DNA from: DASPKS01 sp035628035
Lineage (GTDB): Bacteria > Bacteroidota > Rhodothermia > Rhodothermales > Rubricoccaceae
NCBI GenBank assembly: GCA_035628035.1
Contig: DASPKS010000084.1
Span: forward strand, 1-6,951
DNA: 6,951 bases
Reading direction: 5' to 3'
The notes under the pieces were generated by a model. That model did no database searches and was not told the origin of the DNA. It was given only the letters and a program-made list of their open reading frames with translations. Numbering within the stretch: position 1 is the first letter of the stretch; each line of letters begins with the position of its first letter. Positions 1 to 5,597 of the stretch are shown here, one piece after another. The translations under genes were made by a program, and so were the position numbers.

Positions 1-60
1 GGCCGCTCCTCGCAACCCTGACCCCCTCATGCCCGAGACAGTCACACCGTTGAGGGCCGA

Positions 61-912
61 TCACTCCCCCTTGAACGCGTCGTGCGCGAGCGACGAGGAC
101 AGCTCTCGGTAGGCGTCCGCCTGGGCGAGCAGGTCCCGGGCCTTCTGCTCGAACTTCTCGACGGCGTCGGCGCCGGCGGGCCAGCGCAGCGGGGGCTCGT
201 CATGGCTCGCGAGCTGGATCAGCGCCTCGGCCAGCTTGGCGGGGTCACCGCCTTGCTTGCCGTTCATCCCCTTCCAGGCGGCAACGGTCTCCCGGGTCGT
301 CTCGGCGTAGTCCTCGATCGAGGGCTCGGGCCACTTCGTCGACCGCTCCGTGAGCAGCTCGGTGCGGAAGAACCCGGGCTCGACCAGCATCGTGCGGATG
401 CCGAACGGCGCCACCTCGGGCGTCAGCGCCTCCATCCACCCCTCGACGCCGGACTTCGACGCGGAGTAGGCCGAGGCGAACGGGTTCCCGGAGATGCCGG
501 CGGTCGAGGAGATCGTCACGACGAGACCGGATCGCTGGGCGCGCATGACGGGGAGCACGGCGCGGGTGACGTTCACCGGTCCGAACAGGTTCGTCTCGAC
601 CTGCGCGCGGAAGTCCTCGGGGGAGAGCTCCTCGAAGAACCCCGCGTAGAAGTTGCCGGCGTTGTTGGCGAGGACGTCGATGCGGCCGAACCGCTCGACG
701 GCGGCGGCGACGGCCGCCTCGGCGTCGTCAGGGCGGGTGACGTCGAGCTTGACGGGGAGCAGGTCGTCGGCCTCGCCCACCGCCTTCCTCACGGCGTCGG
801 GGTTCCGGCCAGTGGCGACGACGGCGTGGCCTGCGGCGAGCGCCGCCCTCGCGATGTCGGCGCCCATGCCCCGGCCGGCCCCGGTAATGAACCACACTTG
901 CTTGTCGGACAT
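61..912 (-). CDS. SDR family NAD(P)-dependent oxidoreductase
   Basis: Classical short-chain dehydrogenase/reductase of 283 residues, expected to be a soluble cytoplasmic enzyme oxidising or reducing an alcohol/carbonyl with NAD(P). Seen in sequence: the glycine-rich cofactor loop TGAGRGMG (residues 10-17), Arg36 after the second beta strand (favours NADP(H)), the acidic LDV at 56-58, NNAG at 83-86, and a complete catalytic tetrad Asn108, Ser136, Tyr149, Lys153 (YSASK), followed by the EPG segment at 178-180. The C-terminal ~100 residues form the variable substrate region, so the substrate cannot be named. The ATG start has a GAGGA ribosome-binding site four bases upstream (917-921). It is divergent from an AraC-type regulator, a common arrangement in which the regulator controls the reductase. 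Length is slightly above the usual 250-280. Family certain; physiological role unknown. Confidence 0.95.
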   Translation of the reverse strand: MSDKQVWFITGAGRGMGADIARAALAAGHAVVATGRNPDAVRKAVGEADDLLPVKLDVTRPDDAEAAVAAAVERFGRIDVLANNAGNFYAGFFEELSPEDFRAQVETNLFGPVNVTRAVLPVMRAQRSGLVVTISSTAGISGNPFASAYSASKSGVEGWMEALTPEVAPFGIRTMLVEPGFFRTELLTERSTKWPEPSIEDYAETTRETVAAWKGMNGKQGGDPAKLAEALIQLASHDEPPLRWPAGADAVEKFEQKARDLLAQADAYRELSSSLAHDAFKGE

Positions 913-1020
913 GGTGTCCTCGTTGAATCGTAGTTGCTGAGAGCGGGTCTCGCTTCCTCTATGTGACGGGCGCCGGCTTGGACAAACGCCCCGCGGGTCG
1001 TGCGCGTCGGAGGCGGATCT

Positions 1021-1070
1021 CGCTGTTCGAGGGCCATTCTAGGGATTCGCGGGCCCGCGCTGGTATGACG
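1021..1070. repeat. Possible dispersed REP-like palindromic repeat
   Basis: The shared SDR/araC upstream region contains a perfect 12-base palindrome, CGCGGGCCCGCG at 1048-1059, flanked by a less GC-biased sequence reading GGTATGACG on the right. Conceptual translation of the flanks gives peptides of the VIPARA/RARAGMT type on the two strands, reminiscent of spurious proteins predicted from REP-type intergenic repeats in many genomes. Only one copy is visible here, so its repeat nature is an inference from resemblance; the palindrome itself is directly seen. Confidence 0.3.
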
Positions 1071-1085
1071 ATCCTCCGCGATCGT
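1068..1085. promoter_or_regulatory. Candidate operator: ACGATC-N6-GATCGT inverted repeat
   Basis: A perfect 6-base inverted repeat with a 6-base spacer lies between the divergent SDR and araC genes, about 100 bases upstream of the araC start and 155 upstream of the SDR start. GATC occurs three times within 22 bases (1070-1091). Position and symmetry suit a dimeric regulator. AraC-type proteins more often bind direct repeats, so the link to the neighbouring regulator is only inference. No convincing -35/-10 pair was found for either gene. Confidence 0.3.
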
Positions 1086-1106
1086 TGGATCATCCTGCAA
1101 GCCTGG

Positions 1107-1138
1107 GGGATGGAAGGCAGGAAGCGCCTTACCATCCC
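1107..1138 (+). promoter_or_regulatory. Strong hairpin in the araC leader
   Basis: Arms GGGATGGAAGGC (1107-1118) and GCCTTACCATCCC (1126-1138) pair over 12 base pairs with a single bulged A at 1131 and a 7-base loop. A second, small hairpin GCCC-TTCGAC-GGGC follows at 1143-1156, and the araC ribosome-binding site begins at 1172. An alternative 5-bp pairing of CATCC (1091-1095) with GGATG (1108-1112) would exclude the main stem. There is no T-run after it, so it is not a canonical intrinsic terminator. It may shape translation or stability of the araC leader, or be a protein-binding palindrome. Confidence 0.45.
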
Positions 1139-1187
1139 GCACGCCCTTCGACGGGCAGCCAACTAACGATTAGGAGGAGCGCGCAAC

Positions 1188-2141
1188 GTGGAACCGGTGA
1201 GCCACCAGGATTCGGAGCGCGAGGCGCTTCGAGCGCAGGCCGACAGGGCCGAGCTAGTGGAGCGTATCTCCCGTGCCGTCCCTGAAGACGGAGGCGCGGC
1301 GCCGCTGGATGGCCTCTCCCTGTACCGCTCCTCCTCACCCACCGAGCCGCTCCACGCCGTATACCACCCCTCCTTCTGCGTGATCGCCCAAGGGAGCAAG
1401 GAGGTCGTGGTGGGGGAGCACCGCTACCGGTACGACCCCTACCACTACCTCCTCGTCACGGCCGAGCTGCCCTTCGTGGGCCAGGTGCTTGAGGCGTCGG
1501 CGGAGCGCCCGTACCTCACGGTGATCCTCACGCTCGACCCCGCCCTCGTCAGCTCGGTAATGGTCGAGGCCGGGGGCGCCGCCCAGCGGAGCCGCGTCGA
1601 GCGGATGGCCCTCGACGTGAGCCCGCTCGGCGCGGACCTGCTCGGCGCCGTGGTGCGGCTCGTGCGGCTCTTGGACGCCCCCGCCGACGCGCCCATCCTC
1701 GCGCCGCTGATCTCGCGGGAGATCGTCTACCGGCTCCTCATGGGGGCGCAGGGGGACCGGCTACGCCACATCGCCATCCTGGGAGGTCACAGCCACCGCG
1801 TCGCCCGGGCCATCAGGCGGCTCCGCGAGGACTTCGACCAGCCGATCCCGGTCGAGAGCATGGCGGAGGACGTCGGGATGAGCGTCTCCAGCTTCCACCA
1901 CCACTTCAAGATCGTCACGGGGATGAGCCCGCTGCGATTCCAGAAGCAGCTGCGGCTCCAAGAAGCCCGGCGCCTCATGCTCGGGGGGGGCCTCGACGCC
2001 GCGACGGCCGGCTACCGGGTGGGCTACAACGACGCCTCCCACTTCAGCCGGGAGTACAAGCGGCTGTTCGGCGAGCCGCCGATGCACGACGTGGAGCGGC
2101 TGCGGGAAGCCGCGAGGGGGCGTGTCATGCCGGTCGCTTGA
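1188..2141 (+). CDS. AraC family transcriptional regulator
   Basis: A 317-residue AraC/XylS-type DNA-binding regulator. Residues ~45-195 match the N-terminal sensor domain of the AraC_N type: the segment YHPSFCVIAQGSKEVVVG at 59-76 and the following cupin-like strands are typical. The C-terminal ~100 residues hold two helix-turn-helix units: the first around 219-245 (MAEDVGMSVSSFHHHFK), the second around 270-295 (GYRVGYNDASHFSREYKR), ending in the usual FGEPP turn. The start is GTG; the ribosome-binding site AGGAGGAG at 1172-1179, eight bases upstream, is the strongest in the window and decides the start. Divergent transcription from the SDR gene suggests that gene as a target, with the inducer probably the SDR substrate or a relative; both are inference. 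The leader is structured (hairpins at 1107-1156). Confidence 0.95.
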   Translation: MEPVSHQDSEREALRAQADRAELVERISRAVPEDGGAAPLDGLSLYRSSSPTEPLHAVYHPSFCVIAQGSKEVVVGEHRYRYDPYHYLLVTAELPFVGQVLEASAERPYLTVILTLDPALVSSVMVEAGGAAQRSRVERMALDVSPLGADLLGAVVRLVRLLDAPADAPILAPLISREIVYRLLMGAQGDRLRHIAILGGHSHRVARAIRRLREDFDQPIPVESMAEDVGMSVSSFHHHFKIVTGMSPLRFQKQLRLQEARRLMLGGGLDAATAGYRVGYNDASHFSREYKRLFGEPPMHDVERLREAARGRVMPVA

Positions 2142-2173
2142 GGGTCAGGGACTCCCACGTGGTAGACCACCAC

Positions 2174-2204
2174 CCTCGTCGCCTTCGACACGACGGCGAC
2201 GAGG
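2174..2204. terminator. Hairpin after araC (possible bidirectional terminator)
   Basis: Perfect 10-bp stem CCTCGTCGCC (2174-2183) / GGCGACGAGG (2195-2204) around an 11-base loop that can itself form three more pairs (TCG/CGA). It lies 33 bases after the araC stop and 26 bases beyond the stop of the convergent small gene, where a shared terminator is expected. No T-run follows on either strand. Confidence 0.5.
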
Positions 2205-2229
2205 CTGGAATCGATGCGCCACCGGGGGC

Positions 2230-2433
2230 TTAGTGGCCTGGAGCGTCAGGCGGGCCGGCTTCGTCTACCCGCACGAGCTCCTCCGGGTGGAACCCCTCCT
2301 GCTGGTAGCCCAGCTCCGTGTCCCGCGTGCAGTACACCAGGGGCGGGTCGAGGTGGGACTGGTCCTCCACCACCTCCATCACGGGCCCGCCCACCCGGAG
2401 GCGGACGGCCTCTTCCGTCTCGAACGTCGGCAT
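2230..2433 (-). CDS. Small YodC-like (DUF2158-type) protein
   Basis: A 67-residue acidic protein (from MPTFETEEAVRL). The core VRLRVGGPVMEVVED followed by a VYCTRDTE segment and FHPEELVRVD resembles the YodC/DUF2158 family, whose short members read roughly 'VxLKSGGPxMTV ... W ... F.PEEL' and have no established function. Here Lys-Ser before Gly-Gly is replaced by Arg-Val, and the usual tryptophan-containing strand is changed. The start is uncertain. ATG at 2433 fits the family N-terminus but has no ribosome-binding site. A GTG at 2481 would add 16 residues and has GGAGAG three bases upstream (2485-2490). It lies downstream of the lipoprotein gene on the same strand, convergent with araC. Family assignment is from memory of the motif and moderate. 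Confidence 0.6.
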   Translation of the reverse strand: MPTFETEEAVRLRVGGPVMEVVEDQSHLDPPLVYCTRDTELGYQQEGFHPEELVRVDEAGPPDAPGH

Positions 2434-2529
2434 CCGTCGTGGGGTCTGCGCCAGCGGGCCCGCAGGCTCAAGGTAAGTCACCTTCTCTCCCGGGGCCCGT
2501 GTTCGTTGCGGCGGCCCGGAGTGCCTGTA

Positions 2530-2554
2530 GGGGCGTACGCAGGTGCCGTGCCCC
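2530..2554 (-). terminator. Weak hairpin after the lipoprotein gene
   Basis: On the minus strand GGGGCACG and CGT-AC-GCCCC can pair (5 bp, a 2-base bulge, 3 bp) starting nine bases beyond the lipoprotein stop codon. No U-tract follows. In DNA this GC-rich such a stem can arise by chance, so this is a tentative terminator separating the lipoprotein transcript from the small downstream gene. Confidence 0.25.
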
Positions 2555-2562
2555 CCTTCCTC

Positions 2563-4011
2563 TCACCTGCTAAAGCGCGAGGGGTCGATGAAGTAGTTGT
2601 CGCTGCCGTAGCACGTGCCGACCACCTTGAGACCCGCCGTGTCCCGGACGTAGATCACGTGGCCGGGGTTCACGCACCCGGCCGGCGCCGCGCGCGTCAT
2701 GTTCGAGACGACGCCGCCCCCCGGGGTGAGCTCGACCTCCGAGATCAAGTGGTTGTTGAACCCGCTCGTGACGAGGGCGATGTTCCCGCCCGGGAGGGCG
2801 TGGAGGTCGAGGTCCACCGGCCCGTCGCCGGCGGAGGCGAAGCCCGCGAGCGTGGGGGCCGCCATCCCATCCCACCGGACGAGCGCGACGCGGTCGTTCC
2901 CGAACATCGTGACGCCGCAGAGCACGCCGCCCGCGCTGCTCGGCGTACACCGGATCTTTCGGCCGTCAAGGCCCAAGCTGAGCACGCGGGTGGGCGCGCC
3001 GCCGCCGCGCTGGCCGAGGAACAGCCCGCTGTCGACGGCCCGCGCGAGGATCAGGACGCGTGCTCCGGGGGCGTCGTCGTACAGGTAGGCCGAGACCATC
3101 TCGCCTTCCGTGTCGGGGATGTCGAGCATCTCACTGGTCGGCGCGTAGATGCTCCCGTTGAACGGGATGAACCCCGCGCCCAGGCCCGGCTGCACGAACG
3201 AGATCACGTCGGTGGCGACGGTGCCACCGGCGGGGAAGGCGTCGTAGGTCCGGTTCGGGTGCTGGACGGGCGGCTTGAAGGCGCCGGTGTGGTAGTTCTG
3301 GAGGACAAACCCGTTGAGGCCGAACGCGACGAACGCGGCCGGGTCGGTAGGGCCGCGCGTCCCGTGGCTGGCGGCGGCCACGCCGAAGAACGGCCCCCCC
3401 GTGAGGCCGGCCGGCTGGTGGAGGACCTGATTCGTGAGGAGGTCTAGGACGGCGAAGCCGGGGGTGCCGGCGAAAGCGGCGAGGTAGGTGCCCGTGAGGC
3501 CGGCGAAGCCGCCGCCCGCCGCGTTCAGGAGGAGGAGGGCCTCCGGCTCCGTCAGCGGGAGGGTATGGACGCCCGTCGGGAGCTGGCCGCTCGGCGCCGC
3601 GACCACCGTCACGTCGAGCGTCGCGGTGGCGAGGGTGCTCACGAACCCCGTGATCGTCGCGGTCCCCACGGCGTGCGCCTGGATGACGGCGTTGAAGCGG
3701 TCCCCCGAGGAGCCGGAGGGGAGCACCGAGGCGACAGCGGGGTTGCTACTGGAGAAGGAGACGTTGTTGGACGAGTTGTACCTCGTCGCCTCGACCGAGA
3801 GCGCATCCCCGACCTCCATCTCGATTGCCCCCGTCGGGTCCATAATGATCCCTGCCTCAGACGTGGGGGAGTCGGAGTCACAGCCGGACAGCAGCCCGCC
3901 GATGAAGACGATGGCGCCGGCCGTTCGCCAGAGTCGCGCGGCGAACGGATGGGGGACGGGATGACCGGAAAGCCGCCGGGCTCCTTCGAACGGACGGAGG
4001 GGGGGACGCAT
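2563..4011 (-). CDS. Secreted lipoprotein with BIG2-type Ig-like domain
   Basis: A 482-residue predicted lipoprotein of unknown function. The N-terminus is basic, followed by the hydrophobic stretch AGAIVFIGGLLSGC, giving a lipobox LLSGC with Cys44 as lipidation site and DSDSP after it. Residues ~57-137 look like a bacterial Ig-like group 2 domain (MEVGDALSVEA, then the hallmark FSSSNPAVASV and GTATITG). The remaining ~340 residues are Gly/Ala/Leu-rich beta sequence that I do not recognise; a beta-propeller is possible. Four cysteines lie late in the protein (355, 365, 446, 467) and could form two disulfides. The ATG at 4011 was chosen over an upstream start at 4125 because GAGGAG lies just upstream (4014-4019, short spacing) and because it removes 38 unlikely residues; the n-region is still long. 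BIG2 domains are common in surface proteins. No operon partner is evident upstream. Confidence 0.85.
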   Translation of the reverse strand: MRPPLRPFEGARRLSGHPVPHPFAARLWRTAGAIVFIGGLLSGCDSDSPTSEAGIIMDPTGAIEMEVGDALSVEATRYNSSNNVSFSSSNPAVASVLPSGSSGDRFNAVIQAHAVGTATITGFVSTLATATLDVTVVAAPSGQLPTGVHTLPLTEPEALLLLNAAGGGFAGLTGTYLAAFAGTPGFAVLDLLTNQVLHQPAGLTGGPFFGVAAASHGTRGPTDPAAFVAFGLNGFVLQNYHTGAFKPPVQHPNRTYDAFPAGGTVATDVISFVQPGLGAGFIPFNGSIYAPTSEMLDIPDTEGEMVSAYLYDDAPGARVLILARAVDSGLFLGQRGGGAPTRVLSLGLDGRKIRCTPSSAGGVLCGVTMFGNDRVALVRWDGMAAPTLAGFASAGDGPVDLDLHALPGGNIALVTSGFNNHLISEVELTPGGGVVSNMTRAAPAGCVNPGHVIYVRDTAGLKVVGTCYGSDNYFIDPSRFSR

Positions 4012-4463
4012 GGCTCCTCGGGGTGCACAGACCGGCCGGGGCCAAGCGGGGAGGTCCGCTCGTCTCAGCAGGGCTAAGTATAGGCGTGCCAGGCGCTTAA
4101 TCCTACGCAGCCTGCGCTCGCTCACGCGACCCTCTCTCGGGATCGCGCCCTATCGCTGCGCGTGGAGCGCCCGCACGCGGTCCATCGTGCTGGCCTCGCG
4201 GACGCTCTTGTCCGGGCACGGCAGGTCAGCTCTCCTTAATCGAACCGGGCTCATCGGGGGCGAAGTCGAGCTGCGTGTAAACCAAGACCACTGCCGGGAC
4301 AACGCGGTGCCTACCGTTGTCGCTGCCTCCGAGTACGTTTACTACCCCTATCCACCCGAGCCCTCAGCCGCGCGGACTGCTCTCACAGTGCTTGCACGAC
4401 AGCAGGAGGGACGTCAGAATGCCTCAATCTGAGCTGGAATCGCTGCTTTTGGCACGCCCCGCG
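4012..4463. other. Gene-poor stretch upstream of the lipoprotein
   Basis: About 450 bases without a credible gene. A plus-strand reading frame runs through 4010-4432, but its product is Arg/Ser-rich without recognisable features, and its ATG has no ribosome-binding site. Positions 4261-4440 are 109/180 G+C (about 61%), clearly below the coding sequence around it. A TATACT hexamer on the minus strand (4077-4082), 66 bases before the lipoprotein ATG, could be a -10 box but has no matching -35. No integrase or transposase remnant could be read. Confidence 0.5.
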
Positions 4464-4522
4464 CACGATTCAGGGTCGTGTGGCCGAAAGGCCGTGCTGG
4501 TTCGACTCCAGTCTCGGGCACC
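4464..4522 (+). pseudogene. 3' fragment of tRNA-Leu(CAG), candidate att site
   Basis: The 3' part of a class II leucine tRNA is present without its 5' part. In order: anticodon stem CACGA (4464-4468) with perfect partner TCGTG (4476-4480); 7-base loop TTCAGGG with anticodon CAG at 4471-4473; long variable arm GGCC-GAAA-GGCC (4482-4493), diagnostic of Leu/Ser tRNAs; T-arm GCTGG-TTCGACT-CCAGT (4496-4512) with TTCGA; 3' acceptor strand CTCGGGC (4513-4519); discriminator A4520, the Leu identity base; then CCC rather than CCA. The expected 5' acceptor GCCCGAG and a D-arm are absent: upstream reads TTTTGGCACGCCCCG. This cannot fold into a working tRNA. A tRNA 3' half with a clean break near the anticodon arm is what site-specific integration into a tRNA gene leaves at the far end of an element. 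An old decayed copy is the alternative. Confidence 0.8.
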
Positions 4523-4524
4523 CG

Positions 4525-4567
4525 CGAGGCCCTCAGATCGCCTGCATAGGGCGGCCTGGGGGCCTCG
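4525..4567. terminator. Long hairpin between tRNA fragment and propeller gene
   Basis: CGAGGCCCTCAG (4525-4536) pairs with CTGGGGGCCTCG (4556-4567) over 12 bp with one G-T wobble. Inside, CGCC (4539-4542) pairs with GGCG (4550-4553). It begins two bases after the tRNA fragment ends and 19 bases beyond the stop codon of the minus-strand propeller gene. It could terminate that operon or, originally, the tRNA transcript. There is no T-run on either strand, so the mechanism is unproven. Confidence 0.5.
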
Positions 4568-4586
4568 TCGTTGAAGAGAGCCCCGC

Positions 4587-5597
4587 CTATGGCGCTATCG
4601 CCACGCCCCACGGGCCATCCCCGGCCGGGATCGTGGTGGTGACGCGGCCGGCGCGGGTGTCGATGACGGAGACGTCGTTCGAGAGCCCGTTGGCGGCGTA
4701 GAGCTTCCGCCCGTCGGGCGTGAGCCCGAGCCCCCAGACCCGGTTGCCGACAGGGATCGTACCGGTCATCACCCGCCGCTCGGCGTCGATCACCGCCACG
4801 GCATTGGCGCGGCCGAGGGCGACGTACACGCGCCGCCCGTCCGGGGAGACGACGACCCCGACCGGCTTCACGTTGCCCTCTGCGACGAGGGGGACCGTAG
4901 CGACGACGGTATGGGTGCGGGTGTCGACCACCGAGAGCGTCCGCCCGATCTCGGCCGAGACGTAGGCCCACCGGGAATCGGGAGAGAAGGCGGTGTCGCG
5001 CGGGCGCGCGCCGACGAGGAACGTGGCCGCGACGGTGTCGGCGCGGGCGTCGATCACGGTGACCGTGTTGCTCGTCTCGGCCGTCACGTACACCCACCGA
5101 CCATCGGGGCTCGCCGTCACGCCCTCCGGCTCGATCCCGACGACGAGGGTGGCGGTGGGCTGGCCACTCGCGAGGTCGAACACGGTGGCGGTGCCAGCGT
5201 CCTCGTTGGAGGTGTAGAGGCGCCGGCCATCCGTGCTCACGGCGAGCTGCTCGGGGTCGGTCCCGGCGACGTATTCGGCCACGACGCGCCCCCTCGCCAC
5301 GTCCACCGCGACGAGGTGGTTGACGGCGGGGTCGTAGGGCTGTCCCATCGGGGTGCTGCGGGCGACGTAGAGCCGGCGGCCGTCCGGGCTGAGGCGGATG
5401 CCGCGCGGCCGCCCCCCGACCTCGATCGACGAGACCACCCGGTCCGTTTCGGTGTCGATCACGGTGATCGTGCCGTCGCGCTCGTTCGTGACGTAGGCGC
5501 GGTGCGGAGGCGGCTGGCGCGCACACCCGGTGAGGACCAAGAGCGCGCTGGCTACCCCAAGCCAGGCGCTACGAACGGCCGGAGACGATCTGGGCAT
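4587..5597 (-). CDS. YVTN seven-bladed beta-propeller lipoprotein
   Basis: A 336-residue predicted lipoprotein. Signal: MPRSSPAVRSAW, hydrophobic LGVASALLVL, lipobox LTGC with Cys25. The rest is seven ~42-residue YVTN repeats starting near residues 35, 77, 128, 170, 212, 258 and 300, each with a Y-V-T/S-N/A strand, a VID-type turn and SPDGRR before the next blade: a complete seven-bladed propeller outside the cytoplasm. Blades 3-7 (EPEGVTASPDG, YVSAEIG, NRVWGLGLTPDG, NGLSNDVSVIDT) closely recall the PQQ-dependent catabolism-associated propeller family (TIGR03866 as I remember it), though no PQQ dehydrogenase is visible here. Such propellers bind partners and lack catalytic residues. ATG 5597 was chosen over TTG 5642 because it gives a normal signal peptide. 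It overlaps the FNT gene by 29 bases and lacks a ribosome-binding site, suggesting translational coupling. Last gene of the operon. Confidence 0.93.
   Translation of the reverse strand: MPRSSPAVRSAWLGVASALLVLTGCARQPPPHRAYVTNERDGTITVIDTETDRVVSSIEVGGRPRGIRLSPDGRRLYVARSTPMGQPYDPAVNHLVAVDVARGRVVAEYVAGTDPEQLAVSTDGRRLYTSNEDAGTATVFDLASGQPTATLVVGIEPEGVTASPDGRWVYVTAETSNTVTVIDARADTVAATFLVGARPRDTAFSPDSRWAYVSAEIGRTLSVVDTRTHTVVATVPLVAEGNVKPVGVVVSPDGRRVYVALGRANAVAVIDAERRVMTGTIPVGNRVWGLGLTPDGRKLYAANGLSNDVSVIDTRAGRVTTTIPAGDGPWGVAIAP

Noticed and set aside
1..60. End of another gene left of the SDR gene
   Set aside because: The reading frames are closed by stops or only mirror the SDR gene; too short to support a call.
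2454..2463. Second GCGGGCCCGC palindrome, near the YodC-like gene start
   Set aside because: Short GC palindromes are frequent by chance in this composition and the flanks do not match the copy at 1048-1059.
2122..3447. Long plus-strand reading frame of 441 residues
   Set aside because: Antisense to the lipoprotein and YodC-like genes; Arg/Val/Gly-rich composition typical of a shadow frame in high-GC DNA.
4077..4105. Sigma-70-like promoter for the lipoprotein (TATACT)
   Set aside because: No -35 hexamer at 16-18 bases (TAGGAT at 17), and a sigma-54 reading from TGGCAC lacks the GC of the -12 element; left unannotated.
4233..4250. Minus-strand GCCCGGTTCGATTAAGGA resembling a tRNA T-arm
   Set aside because: The 3' stem needed to pair with CCCGG is absent and no anticodon arm lies upstream; judged coincidence.
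4010..4432. 140-residue plus-strand reading frame
   Set aside because: Overlaps the lipoprotein start region on the opposite strand, has no ribosome-binding site, Arg/Ser-rich product without recognisable features.
4414..4522. A complete functional tRNA-Leu gene
   Set aside because: No 5' strand complementary to CTCGGGC and no D-arm (GGTAGAC-like) at the right distance; only weak matches such as GGAAT and TTGG occur upstream.
4414..5526. 370-residue minus-strand frame
   Set aside because: Out-of-frame reading of the propeller gene, extremely Arg-rich; the propeller frame has a signal peptide and seven clean repeats.
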